Of a stretch of DNA of 32,678 nucleotides, positions 1 through 7,166 are shown piece by piece (the first letter of the stretch is position 1; each line of letters starts with the position of its first letter). Where the stretch lies: the NCBI GenBank assembly GCA_026985095.1, contig JALSQW010000058.1:1-32678 (forward strand), in the 5' to 3' direction. A program made the position numbers and the translations under genes. The notes beneath the pieces are model-generated. The model saw only the letters and a list, made by a program, of their open reading frames with translations. It was not told where the DNA came from and did not search any database. The DNA comes from Acidimicrobiia bacterium. Lineage in GTDB: Bacteria > Actinomycetota > Acidimicrobiia > Spongiisociales > UBA5794.

Positions 1-151
1 CCACGTTGACACACTCCCACCACCGGAAGGTAGAGCCAGTGGACCCTGCCTCGGAGGACTCCCTGTCTGTGTCGGCATCGCCGGCGGCTCCCTTGTAGGG
101 CCTTTGGTCAGGTTCGCGGATCGTGGAGGCGTCGACCGGGCTGACGATCAC
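1..151 (-). CDS. hypothetical protein, partial (3' end outside the window)
   Basis: Reading leftwards from a GTG at 151-149, 50 codons stay open to the window edge. The visible residues are hydrophilic, rich in Asp, Ser, Gly and Thr, and end in FRWWECVNV. I recognise no family. The main support is context: the GTG overlaps the TGA of the preceding minus-strand frame (GTGA), the same coupling seen at many certain gene pairs in this window. It could equally be chance or part of a decayed region. Confidence is low because nothing beyond frame and overlap supports it. Confidence 0.25.
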   Translation of the reverse strand, partial: MIVSPVDASTIREPDQRPYKGAAGDADTDRESSEAGSTGSTFRWWECVNV

Positions 152-306
152 TCCATCGAGGTGGCAAGACGCTCCGGGTCGTTGGCCCAGTCGAGGAAGT
201 GGACGAGCGACTCGACGTCCTCCTCGACGTCCTCCTCGACTGGATCGGGACGCGAATGTATGGCCTCGTACCGCCGCCCCTGGACGCCACGTGGATGAAC
301 TGGGCA
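148..306 (-). pseudogene. small acidic reading frame, probably the 3' remnant of a gene
   Basis: This minus-strand frame is open from just after an in-frame TAG at 309-307 to a TGA at 150-148, about 52 codons. It contains no good start near its 5' end, so it is probably the C-terminal remnant of a longer gene or a decayed one. The translation carries a tandem acidic repeat (VEEDVEEDVE), encoded by two copies of a 12-bp unit around 210-237, followed by a plausible amphipathic tail (SLVHFLDWANDPERLATSME). The TGA overlaps the GTG of the next frame. Function unknown. Confidence 0.22.
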
Positions 307-490
307 CTAACGTTGCTCGCGTGACCGATCGAGGAGGGCTCTCGGAACGGTGGTGTCTGAACCGGGTCCGGTTCACCCGAGATGATCCCCGTAGCCGCCG
401 GACCATTCGCGGCTGTTTCGATTCTCTACGAGCGCGGAGACCGGACGTCTACGCGAGACAAGAGCTCGCTCCGGGAGCTACTGTCGACCC

Positions 491-1393
491 GTGGATCGAC
501 AATGGCAGCAAGTGGCTCGTCTCGCGGCGTTCGACTTTGTTCGCGAACTATCGGAGGACGGGAACATCCCGGTTCGATTCCGTCCGCTCAGTCAGTTCGA
601 TGTCGATGGCCACCGCTTGCCCCTGATTGGGCAGCCGGGCATCTTCAAGCCGAGGCTCCTCGACCGCCCGATCTCTATCCGAACTGCGACTCCTCGCCCG
701 GGTCGGAAGCCGCCATACGATGACGAACGCACCGGCGATGGCTACCTGAGATACCGTTATCGGGGTACCGACCGCGAGGCGTGGGACAATGTGGCTCTCC
801 GTCGAGCGATGGAGGAAGGGCTGTCCCTCCTCTACTTCGCTGGAGTCGCCCAAGGGCTCTACATCGCCTCTGCGGCGATGATTGTCGAGGACGATCCGGA
901 GGCGTTGACGTTCACTGTCGCGCTGGCGCCGATCAGCTCGGTGGTCGAGGGGTCACTCCATGTGGAGCTCAACGAGGCGCAGCGTCGCTACTACCTGCGG
1001 GTGGTCAAGCAGCGAGCCAACCAGGCTCACTTCCGTGTCGAAGTGCTCCAGGCGTACCGTCAGCGCTGCACCATTTGTGAGTTGAGGCATCCGGAGCTTC
1101 TCGACGCCGCCCACATCGTCCCGGACAGCCAGGGAGGGAGGCCTGTCGTTTCGAATGGTCTCGCGCTTTGCAAGATCCACCATGCGGCGTTCGACCATTC
1201 GATGGTCGGCATACGTCCCGACTATGTCGTCGAGGTGCGTGACGACTTGCTGGCAGAGTCGGACGGTCCGATGCTGCGCCACGGGATTCAGGGTATTCAC
1301 GGCCGGCCGCTCGTCCTTCCCAAGCGCGTGGAATGGATGCCGGATCCCGAAGCCCTCGAGCTGCGCTACGAAACATTTCGGTTGGCGTCGTAG
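491..1393 (+). CDS. HNH endonuclease with ScoMcrA-like DNA sulfur-binding domain (candidate phosphorothioate-dependent restriction enzyme)
   Basis: A 300-residue protein with two parts. Residues about 1-150 resemble the sulfur-binding domain (SBD) of ScoMcrA/SprMcrA-type enzymes: a GQPGIFKPR segment near 47-55, PISIRT near 60-65, and a YRYRGTDREAWDNVALRRA block near 88-106. Residues 185-245 form an HNH nuclease: Cys193-x2-Cys196, His208 in AHIVPD, Asn222, then CKIHH (Cys227, His230, His231). Known SBD-HNH proteins bind phosphorothioated DNA and cut nearby, acting as type IV restriction enzymes; that activity here is inferred. The GTG start is chosen because the SBD begins within the first 15 residues; a GGGAG lies about 13 nt upstream. 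No dnd or ssp modification genes are in the window, which suits an enzyme that attacks foreign modified DNA. An ordinary HNH nuclease is the fallback. Confidence 0.85.
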   Translation: MDRQWQQVARLAAFDFVRELSEDGNIPVRFRPLSQFDVDGHRLPLIGQPGIFKPRLLDRPISIRTATPRPGRKPPYDDERTGDGYLRYRYRGTDREAWDNVALRRAMEEGLSLLYFAGVAQGLYIASAAMIVEDDPEALTFTVALAPISSVVEGSLHVELNEAQRRYYLRVVKQRANQAHFRVEVLQAYRQRCTICELRHPELLDAAHIVPDSQGGRPVVSNGLALCKIHHAAFDHSMVGIRPDYVVEVRDDLLAESDGPMLRHGIQGIHGRPLVLPKRVEWMPDPEALELRYETFRLAS

Positions 1394-1478
1394 CTCGCTC
1401 GTCGCGCCGGGGGCCTTTCGTCCCTTTCGCGCCCGGCGGCACCTGCGCGACGATGGGAGGGAAGGAAAGGAGGTGGAG

Positions 1479-2021
1479 ATGAGAGCGCTCGCCTATGCCT
1501 CGTTCCTGATCGCCGGCGTGTTCGCGGCGCTCCTCGTTGCCTCGATCGTCGTCGGTGATGCCGGGGTCGACCTCGGTGCGGCGATGTTGGCGCTGGTCCC
1601 GCTGGTCGCCGGGTTGGTGTTCCTGGCGCTGGACCGGCGGGTCACCTCGACGGTCGCCACGCCGTTGCGGGTGACGGCGTTCGTCGTCGGTGTGCTGCTG
1701 GTCGTGGGCGGTCTGTTCTGGGTCTCCTACGTCGGGGAGTACGGCGGCGGCCACAACTGGATGACCGAAGCCACCGACGGGCAGGTCCAGGTGTACGAGG
1801 TGTTCGAGGAGACCGGAACCCGGACGTTGGTGTTCACCGGCACCCAGGCCGAAGCCGATCGCTGGATGGATCGCCAGCGCGAGGCCGCTAGCGACACGAC
1901 CTGGCCGTGGGCCACCGTCGGAGTCGGCGGGCTCGTCCTCGCCGGATCGGTCGCCCTCGGATGGCGGCGAACCGACGGCGAGACCGCGCACGAGCCGACC
2001 GGACGCCACGTAACGGCCTGA
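1479..2021 (+). CDS. membrane protein of unknown function (four predicted TM segments)
   Basis: A 180-residue protein with hydrophobic stretches at about 5-26, 32-51, 64-85 and 145-162. A loop of about 55 residues between segments three and four is rich in Glu, Thr and Gly and carries no motif I recognise; a short polar tail follows the last segment. The ATG at 1479 is preceded by an almost perfect Shine-Dalgarno (AAAGGAGGT, ending 7 nt upstream), which decides the start although the frame is open further upstream. It lies 85 nt after the HNH gene and is convergent with the ADP-ribosylglycohydrolase gene, whose stop codon is 6 nt away. Function unknown. Confidence 0.8.
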   Translation: MRALAYASFLIAGVFAALLVASIVVGDAGVDLGAAMLALVPLVAGLVFLALDRRVTSTVATPLRVTAFVVGVLLVVGGLFWVSYVGEYGGGHNWMTEATDGQVQVYEVFEETGTRTLVFTGTQAEADRWMDRQREAASDTTWPWATVGVGGLVLAGSVALGWRRTDGETAHEPTGRHVTA

Positions 2022-2027
2022 CAGCGT

Positions 2028-2927
2028 TCAGCCGATACCCGCAGCGCGGCGCGCCAGCGCCCGGAGCTCGTCGGCCGAGAGGCCCGGCCATCCGTGCAGG
2101 GCTTCGAGCCACTGCGGGTCGATGACGTCGGTCCCGTAGGCGGCCCCGAGGAGCGAGCCGGCGATGGCGGCGACGGTGTCGGTGTCGTCGCCGACCCGGA
2201 CCGCCTCGGACACCGCCACGCCGAAGGGGTCGTCGAACCGTCGGGTATGGACGATCGACGCCCAGGCCGCTTGGAGGGCGGTCACCACGTACCCGTTCGG
2301 CGTGAAATGCGTCGGCGGCTCGGCCTCGGCGTGGCCGATGGTCTCCACCCAGCGATCCCGCCGTTGCGGCGGGATCGACTCGAGACCGTCCCGGAGGTCC
2401 GGCAGCTCGCCGCTGTCGATCGCCGCCGCGACCGCGGTCGTCCACAGCACGCAGGCGTCGACCGCCCGAGGATCGGCGTGGGTGAGCAAGGACACGTCGG
2501 CGGCGAGACCGGCGACGTCGTCGGAGGGCACCAGCGCCACCGCCGCGGTGCGCATCAGCGAACCGTTTCCGGCGGAGCGGTCCGGATCGCGCCGGTGGTA
2601 GGCGGCGGCCACCTCGGGCAGGTCCGCGCCGCTGCGAGCGGCCGACAGGACCGCTCGGGTCTGGTGCCCGACGTCGCGGGCCTCCTTCGCCCAGGCGATG
2701 AACCGGTCCCCGAGGGACGCCGCGTCGAAGTCCCCCTCGGCCGCTTCCTGGGCGATGCAGATCGCCATCTGGGTGTCGTCGGTCCACTCGCCGGGCTCCC
2801 AGCCGAACGCGCCACCGCCGCGCATGGTCACGACTCCCGTCACCGGAGGCCCGAACTCGTAGCCCGCTCCCAGGGCGTCGCCCGTCGCCAAGCCCAGCAA
2901 CGTTCCCTCGATCCGATCCCGCCGCAT
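2028..2927 (-). CDS. ADP-ribosylglycohydrolase family protein
   Basis: A 299-residue protein of the DraG/ADP-ribosylglycohydrolase (ARH) family, which removes ADP-ribose from proteins or small molecules using two metal ions. Visible motifs: GDALG at 16-20, the metal-binding EWTDDTQM (Thr49-Asp50-Asp51-Thr52), GNGSLMR at 120-126, THADPRA near 149, and the C-terminal metal motif VGDDTDTVAAIAG (Asp247, Asp248, Asp250). Length is normal for the family and every catalytic segment is present. The ATG at 2927 follows AGGAGG with good spacing, so an upstream extension of the frame is not used. No nitrogenase genes are nearby, so the classical DraG role is not implied; the substrate is unknown. Confidence 0.93.
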   Translation of the reverse strand: MRRDRIEGTLLGLATGDALGAGYEFGPPVTGVVTMRGGGAFGWEPGEWTDDTQMAICIAQEAAEGDFDAASLGDRFIAWAKEARDVGHQTRAVLSAARSGADLPEVAAAYHRRDPDRSAGNGSLMRTAAVALVPSDDVAGLAADVSLLTHADPRAVDACVLWTTAVAAAIDSGELPDLRDGLESIPPQRRDRWVETIGHAEAEPPTHFTPNGYVVTALQAAWASIVHTRRFDDPFGVAVSEAVRVGDDTDTVAAIAGSLLGAAYGTDVIDPQWLEALHGWPGLSADELRALARRAAGIG

Positions 2928-3162
2928 GGTCCTCCTCGGTTCCTCGGCCCTCGCGTCTCGCCGTTCACCGTACCGGTTCGGTGCCATGATGAGGCGATGA
3001 TCGTGGTCGGCGTCGCCGCCTGGAGCGCTGGGTGGATCGTCACCGGCGAGGCGAGGTCGCGGCCGAAGACCGTGGTCCCCGGGACCCGCGGGGTGATCTG
3101 GTCCTGAGCCCGGCCGATCTTGTCGCAGGCGAGCTGTACGGTGAGGGTGAGGAGGTGGTGCC

Positions 3163-3399
3163 ATGCCGTGGGATCCGACCAAGCACCGGAAGGTCTTGTT
3201 CGTCGGCGGGGAGATGACCGACGAGGACGTTGCCGTCATGGCGGCGTTCTTGCGGGCGGAAGCCGACGGTAGCGACCTGCCCTCGGCGTCGGAGCCGTCG
3301 ACGAAACGGGCCGACGTGGCGGGCAGGTTCCTCGTGATCGACGCTCGGGAGCGGCCTGCCGACGGCGACGATCTCGACGGCCTCGAGCCGACCGACTGA
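3163..3399 (+). CDS. small hypothetical protein, 78 aa
   Basis: A 78-residue soluble, acidic protein with no signal peptide or membrane segment. It begins MPWDPTKHRKVLFVGGEM and has a middle part likely to be helical (TDEDVAVMAAFLRAEA), followed by a low-complexity linker and an Asp-rich C-terminus. A GAGGAGG Shine-Dalgarno lies a few bases before the ATG, and codon use is typical of the window. It stands alone between the divergent ADP-ribosylglycohydrolase gene and the convergent selenoprotein gene. I recognise no family. Confidence 0.6.
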   Translation: MPWDPTKHRKVLFVGGEMTDEDVAVMAAFLRAEADGSDLPSASEPSTKRADVAGRFLVIDARERPADGDDLDGLEPTD

Positions 3400-3408
3400 C
3401 CCGAGGCC
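3379..3408 (+). terminator. possible weak terminator hairpin
   Basis: A 7-bp inverted repeat (GGCCTCG / CGAGGCC, at 3379-3385 and 3402-3408) with a 16-nt loop spans the stop codon of the small gene at 3163-3399. It sits between that gene and the convergent selenoprotein gene. There is no U-run, so a Rho-independent role is doubtful. Confidence 0.2.
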
Positions 3409-3435
3409 GCCCGGGCCGAGGCGCTCCGCCCCGAG

Positions 3436-4296
3436 CTACGCGCCCCGGTCGCGGCGGGCAGCGATCATCGCTGCGACGATGGGGCTCGGTTCGGGCGGCT
3501 GCCAAGCCCGATAGGCCGTCTTGCGGTCGACGGGCCACACCAGGTCGTCGAGATCCCTGCTGGCGCCGGGCTCGTCCGCCGTCTCGAGCAGGTCCAGCGC
3601 GGCGTCGACGACCCGCCTGTGGGTCGCCGCGTCGCCCACCGGCCCGAAGGCCTGACCGAACGGGAACGGCACTCCGACGACCCGTGGGGCCCCACGACGC
3701 CGGGAGATGCCCGGCATCATCGACACCGTCACCGTCGGGATCCCGCTCGCCTCCACCACACGTGCCAGCACGGGCACGTTCACACAGCAGTCCGGTCAGG
3801 CGGGGGCGAGGAGCAGCACCTCGACGCCGATCTCGCCCAGGAACCTGGCGATCGCCGGACCGGTCTCGGTCCGCCACACCGCACAGCTCCGCTCCTGGTA
3901 GCCCATGACCGACACGTGGGTGGGGGCGACCGTCCCGATGCGACCATCCTGCTCGAGGCTCCGGAGCGTGCGCAGCGGAAGCGCCACGTCGAGGTCCTCC
4001 AGGAGCGGGCTCGTGTCGATGTGCAGATGGACGGCGTCGATGTCGTCGTGGTCGACGGTGGCAGGAATCGATCGCCACGACGGATCGCCCCATGTCGGTT
4101 CCCGACGTTCCCGCTCGGCGTCGAACGGGTCCTGGGAGGCGGGCAGGTAGACGCCCGCCGAGGTCAACGCGGCGACGGTCGCCTCCGCGACGGGCCGCCG
4201 CGGCGCGGTCCACACCGGCGGTTCGTCGAGGGGCGGGATGGCGTCGTACGTCGGGGCGAAGCTCCGGGGGAGATACTGGAAGTCGTCGACGGCCAT
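3436..4296 (-). CDS. GrdB/PrdB-like reductase, probable selenoprotein (in-frame TGA = Sec167)
   Basis: Two consecutive minus-strand frames, 4296-3799 and 3795-3436, are in the same phase and separated only by a TGA at 3798-3796. Read through, they give 286 residues resembling the glycine/sarcosine/betaine/D-proline reductase selenoprotein B family. Matching features are the N-terminal region with FDxERERREPTWGDPSWR (about 58-75), the HLHIDTSPLLEDLDVALPLRTLRSL block (about 90-114), a VSVMGYQ segment, and the redox motif U167-P-D-C170 followed by ARVVEASGIPTVTVS. In this family the position holds Sec or Cys in a U/C-P-x-C motif. A hairpin sits 16 nt after the TGA (separate entry). The gene starts with ATG 4296; there is no Shine-Dalgarno, but TATGCT lies 6 nt upstream, suggesting a leaderless mRNA. 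The substrate is unknown; no partner GrdA/GrdC/PrdA gene is present. The alternative is a nonsense mutation. Confidence 0.8.
3760..3779 (-). promoter_or_regulatory. bacterial SECIS-like hairpin after the in-frame TGA
   Basis: On the mRNA strand, starting 16 nt after the TGA at 3798-3796, a perfect 7-bp stem (ACGUGCC / GGCACGU) closes a 6-nt loop (CGUGCU) with G at loop position 2. The apical loop begins 23 nt after the UGA. Known bacterial SECIS elements lie inside the coding region with the apical loop roughly 16-37 nt downstream and a G among the first loop bases, so geometry and loop fit. It is the predicted binding site for SelB. Confidence 0.6.
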
Positions 4297-4302
4297 GGGT
4301 CG

Positions 4303-4308
4303 AGCATA
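4303..4308 (-). promoter_or_regulatory. putative -10 element (TATGCT) for leaderless selenoprotein mRNA
   Basis: TATGCT on the minus strand matches the TANNNT -10 consensus and ends 6 nt before the ATG at 4296. The gene lacks a Shine-Dalgarno, so transcription probably starts at or next to the ATG. I see no convincing -35. Confidence 0.4.
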
Positions 4309-4351
4309 GGCGCCGCCGATCCCCCCCCACACCGGCGGCCAGCGATCGCCC

Positions 4352-4530
4352 CATGCCGTCGACCTGGCGCTCCGACACCTCGCGGCCCGTCCGCCGACGA
4401 CCCGGGGATCCTGGCGATGCACGGCGCCGGCCTCGCCGATGAGGTCCCGACCGACGAGAGGCCGCGGCGATCGTGGTCGACACCTCGGCCTGGGTCGAGT
4501 TCGACCGGGCATCCCGTCGCCGACGGCGGT
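4352..4530 (+). pseudogene. decayed vapBC toxin-antitoxin remnant
   Basis: Three short stretches in order but in three different reading frames resemble a VapB-VapC pair. The first (from 4352) reads HAVDLALRHLAARP, like the middle of a VapB antitoxin. The second (from 4408) reads ILAMHGAGLADEV, like the VapB C-terminal LxMxGxGW region. The third (from 4470) reads IVVDTSAWVEFDR, the classic start of a PIN-domain VapC toxin with its first metal-binding Asp. The VapB N-terminus and most of VapC are missing, and after VEFDR the frame is lost again. The block fills the otherwise empty gap between the minus-strand selenoprotein and CorC-like genes. It is non-functional as it stands. Confidence 0.5.
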
Positions 4531-4536
4531 CCAGGA

Positions 4537-5766
4537 TCAACGTCCGGTGTCCCGCACCTCGACACTCACGACGCGCGTCGGATCGGCCTTGGTCACGACC
4601 AACGTCATGCCCGGGGTGTCGAGCATCTCTCCCTCCTCCGGGATGCGGCCGGTGAGGCCCATCACCAAGCCGCCGACCGTCCGCCACGGACCTTCCGGGA
4701 ACCTCAGGCCGGTCGCTTCAGCGACCTCCTCGACGTCGGCGCCGGCGGCGACCCTCCACCGTCCCGGACCCAGGGCCACGACGTCGGCCGGGAGCTGCTC
4801 GCCCTCGTCGGACACCCGACCCAGCACCTCGGCTACGACGTCCTCGATGGTCACGATCCCGGCGATGCCACCGTACTCGTCGACGACCGCGGCGATGTGC
4901 CGGCCGGCCCGCTGCATGTCCCGCAGCACGTCGATGACGCGGCGGGACTCGGGCGTCGCCAGGATGGGTTCGGTCAGATCTGCGACCACCGCCTCGGGCC
5001 GGGCGGCGGCCAGGCGCTCCAGGCGGACGACCCCGACGACGTCGTCCAGGTCCCTTCGGCAGACCGGCAGGCGCCGGTGGCCCGATGCCAGCGCCTCGTT
5101 CAGCGCCTCACGGGCCGTCGCCGACGTCGGAACCCACACGACCTCGGTCCGCGGGGTCATCACCTCGTCGACGGTGCGGTCGCCGAGCTCGAGGACCTTC
5201 TCGATCAGCACCCGGTCGGTCTCTTCGAGTTCCCCCGCCGACGCCGCCTCCGACACCAGATGCAGCAATTCGTCCTCGGTGATCGTCGCCGGCGACGCGA
5301 TCCCGACGCCGGGCGCCTGCCGGTCGGCGACCCACACGAGGCCGCCCACCACCGGTCGCAGCAGCCACACCGCTGCTCGCAGGAACGGCGCCGTCGCTCG
5401 GGCCACCATGTCGGGATGACGCACGGCGAAGGTCTTCGGGATGGCCTCCCCGTACACGAACAGCACCAGCGTCAACACCACCGCCGCCAACGTCGCACCC
5501 ACGTCGCCGAAGCGTCGCTCGGCGAGGAGACCGGCGATCGTGGCCGCAGAGATCTGCACGAGCAGCACCAGCAACAGCACCGTGTTCAGGGTTCCCGGAA
5601 GATCCTCGAGGAGTTCCCGGAGCACCTTCGCCCGCCGATCGCCGCCGGTCGCCTGCACCTCGACGCGAACCGACGACACGCGAAGCAGGCCGGCCTCGGT
5701 GGCGCCGAGCAGCGCCGCCAAAGCGACCAGCACCAGGAGCGCTCCCGCCAGGAGCAGGTCGGTCAC
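4537..5766 (-). CDS. hemolysin/CorC family protein (DUF21-CBS-CorC_HlyC)
   Basis: A 409-residue CNNM/CorC-type membrane protein. The N-terminal DUF21 domain (about 1-180) has hydrophobic segments near 4-24, 59-82, 90-110 and 125-146 and contains the family segments ATEAGLLRVS and YGEAIPKTFAVRHPD. A tandem CBS region follows (about 195-315; VDEVMTPRTEVVWVP and GIAGIVTIEDVVAEVLG), then a C-terminal CorC_HlyC domain (about 325-400; PGRWRVAAGADVEEVAEATGL). Such proteins are linked to Mg2+/Co2+ efflux and adenine-nucleotide sensing; the hemolysin name is historical. The start is GTG at 5766. It stands next to, and opposite, the PPOX-family gene at 5871. Length and domain order are normal. Confidence 0.93.
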   Translation of the reverse strand: MTDLLLAGALLVLVALAALLGATEAGLLRVSSVRVEVQATGGDRRAKVLRELLEDLPGTLNTVLLLVLLVQISAATIAGLLAERRFGDVGATLAAVVLTLVLFVYGEAIPKTFAVRHPDMVARATAPFLRAAVWLLRPVVGGLVWVADRQAPGVGIASPATITEDELLHLVSEAASAGELEETDRVLIEKVLELGDRTVDEVMTPRTEVVWVPTSATAREALNEALASGHRRLPVCRRDLDDVVGVVRLERLAAARPEAVVADLTEPILATPESRRVIDVLRDMQRAGRHIAAVVDEYGGIAGIVTIEDVVAEVLGRVSDEGEQLPADVVALGPGRWRVAAGADVEEVAEATGLRFPEGPWRTVGGLVMGLTGRIPEEGEMLDTPGMTLVVTKADPTRVVSVEVRDTGR

Positions 5767-5870
5767 GCCGCCATTGTCGCAGGTCGCCGACCACGGATAT
5801 GGTTGCAGTCGTCAACGATCGGTGGGAACGGCGGTAGCATCGGCGATCCACACACAGGGAGGAAGCACCC

Positions 5871-6308
5871 ATGCCCGCACCCAGACTCGCCCCCGCCGCC
5901 CGCGACGAGTTCCTCGGCCAGACCCACGTCGCCAAGGTCGCGACCCACGACGAGGACGGATCCATCCGGATCACCCCGTTGTGGTTCACCCGGCACGACG
6001 ACGGCACCATCGAGTTCTCCACCTGGATGTGGACCCGGACCGCCCAGAACATCGCCCGCGATCCCAACGTCACCGTCATGATCGACACCGTCGAGAAGCC
6101 CTACCGGGGCGTCCACATGAAGGGCACCGCCGAGATCGGGCCCGAGTCGACCGACCCGACGGTGTTCGGACGGTGGTTCGGTCGCTACACCGGCAGCGAG
6201 GAGTCCGGGATCGCCTACGCCCAGCAGCTCATCGACCAGGGCGGTCCCCGAGTCCCGATCCTGTTCACTCCGGAGCGGACCTACACGTGGGACTTCAGCG
6301 AGGGGTAG
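5871..6308 (+). CDS. pyridoxamine 5'-phosphate oxidase (PPOX) superfamily protein
   Basis: A 145-residue split-barrel flavoprotein-type protein. It shows the usual small PPOX pattern: an N-terminal helix ending in FLGQTHVAKVATHDEDG, a strand pair ITPLWFTRHDDGTIEFSTW, then TAQNIARDPNVTVMIDT and GVHMKGTAEI. Relatives bind FMN or F420 and act as oxidases, reductases or cofactor-binding proteins; the cofactor and substrate here are not determinable. The ATG at 5871 is preceded by GGGAGG at good distance, and a TAGCAT resembling a -10 element lies at 5835-5840. The gene ends 3 nt from the stop of the convergent reductase gene. Confidence 0.88.
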   Translation: MPAPRLAPAARDEFLGQTHVAKVATHDEDGSIRITPLWFTRHDDGTIEFSTWMWTRTAQNIARDPNVTVMIDTVEKPYRGVHMKGTAEIGPESTDPTVFGRWFGRYTGSEESGIAYAQQLIDQGGPRVPILFTPERTYTWDFSEG

Positions 6309-6311
6309 CGG

Positions 6312-7166
6312 TCACCCGGACGTGGCGAGGACCTCGCCGACACCGGGGAACCGACGTCCCAGCAGCGTTTCGGCCACACGGCAATCGAGGCGCAGGTCCC
6401 GCGGGATCGACGACGACACGTCGGCGGCCCGAACGGCCCGGACCAGCCCCTGGTCGTCGACGCCCCAGAAGGCGAGCATCGCCCGGCCGAAGGCCTCACG
6501 CGTCATCGCCTCGGCACCGGCGACGTTCAACGTCCCCGGGTGTTCGACCTCGATCGACGCCACCAGCGCCCCGGCCAGGGCCGTGGCCCGGATCGGCTGG
6601 CGCACGACGTCGGAGAACAGGCCCACCTCCTCGCCTCGGGTGATCCGGGCGACGAACCCCGCCGTGCCGCGGTCCATCTCGTCGAGGTCGTAGATGAGCG
6701 ACGTCCGCACCAACGTCGCCGACGGCAGGACCGCCACGATCGCCGTCTCGGCGTCCGCCTTCGATCGGCCGTAGACGCCCAGCGGCGACGGCACGGCATC
6801 GTCGCGGTACGGCGCCGCCGTCCCGTCGTGGACGACATCGCTCGACACCGCCACGAGGCGGGCACCGACGGCCCGAGCCGCCTCGGCGACGTTGCGCGAG
6901 CCGTCGACGTTGACTCGCCGCATCGTCTCGTCGTCACCCTGGCCGGGATTGACCGCCGCGGTGTGGATGATCGCCGTCGGGCGGATCGTCCTCACCGCCT
7001 CGCGGACCGCAGCGGCGTCGGTGAGGTCGACGACCGTCGTCTCGACGTCTTCGAGGCGACCCCGGTGCACCGTCCCGATCACCTCGCCGACGCCGGCAGC
7101 CGCCTCGACGACGCGGCGACCCAGGTAGCCCGAGGCGCCCGTGACCAGGATCCTCGGGCGCCTCAT
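6312..7166 (-). CDS. NAD(P)-dependent sugar nucleotide reductase/epimerase (RmlD-like, extended SDR)
   Basis: A 284-residue extended short-chain dehydrogenase/reductase. The Rossmann nucleotide motif GASGYLG is at 10-16, an Asp-containing strand (TTVVDLTD) follows, then the active-site Ser in SSDVVHDG (108-114) and the catalytic YGRSK (Tyr132-x3-Lys136). Overall it resembles dTDP-4-dehydrorhamnose reductase (RmlD) in length and in the VSSDVVHDG / PLGVYGRSKADAE segments. No other dTDP-rhamnose genes are in the window, so the substrate is uncertain. Its ATG overlaps the stop of the upstream methyltransferase gene by 4 nt, so the two are co-transcribed and probably translationally coupled. Confidence 0.9.
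   Translation of the reverse strand: MRRPRILVTGASGYLGRRVVEAAAGVGEVIGTVHRGRLEDVETTVVDLTDAAAVREAVRTIRPTAIIHTAAVNPGQGDDETMRRVNVDGSRNVAEAARAVGARLVAVSSDVVHDGTAAPYRDDAVPSPLGVYGRSKADAETAIVAVLPSATLVRTSLIYDLDEMDRGTAGFVARITRGEEVGLFSDVVRQPIRATALAGALVASIEVEHPGTLNVAGAEAMTREAFGRAMLAFWGVDDQGLVRAVRAADVSSSIPRDLRLDCRVAETLLGRRFPGVGEVLATSG

Noticed and set aside
1155-1478. 5' extension of the membrane-protein frame into the HNH gene
   Set aside because: The extension is antisense-like Arg/Ser-rich sequence in another frame of the HNH gene, and an AAAGGAGGT site marks ATG 1479.
2997-3107. A 36-codon plus-strand frame before the small gene at 3163
   Set aside because: Its GAGG is only 2 nt from the ATG, there is no recognisable motif, and it lies in the promoter region of the divergent ADP-ribosylglycohydrolase gene. 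Too little support to call.
3796-3798. TGA as a true stop, giving two separate small genes
   Set aside because: The downstream frame starts in phase within 15 nt, both parts match consecutive segments of one protein family, and the TGA sits at the known Sec/Cys position.
3619-6081. An 820-codon open frame on the plus strand
   Set aside because: It lies opposite the selenoprotein and CorC-like genes, which have clear domains. Its product is low-complexity His/Arg/Asp-rich, typical of a high-GC antisense frame.
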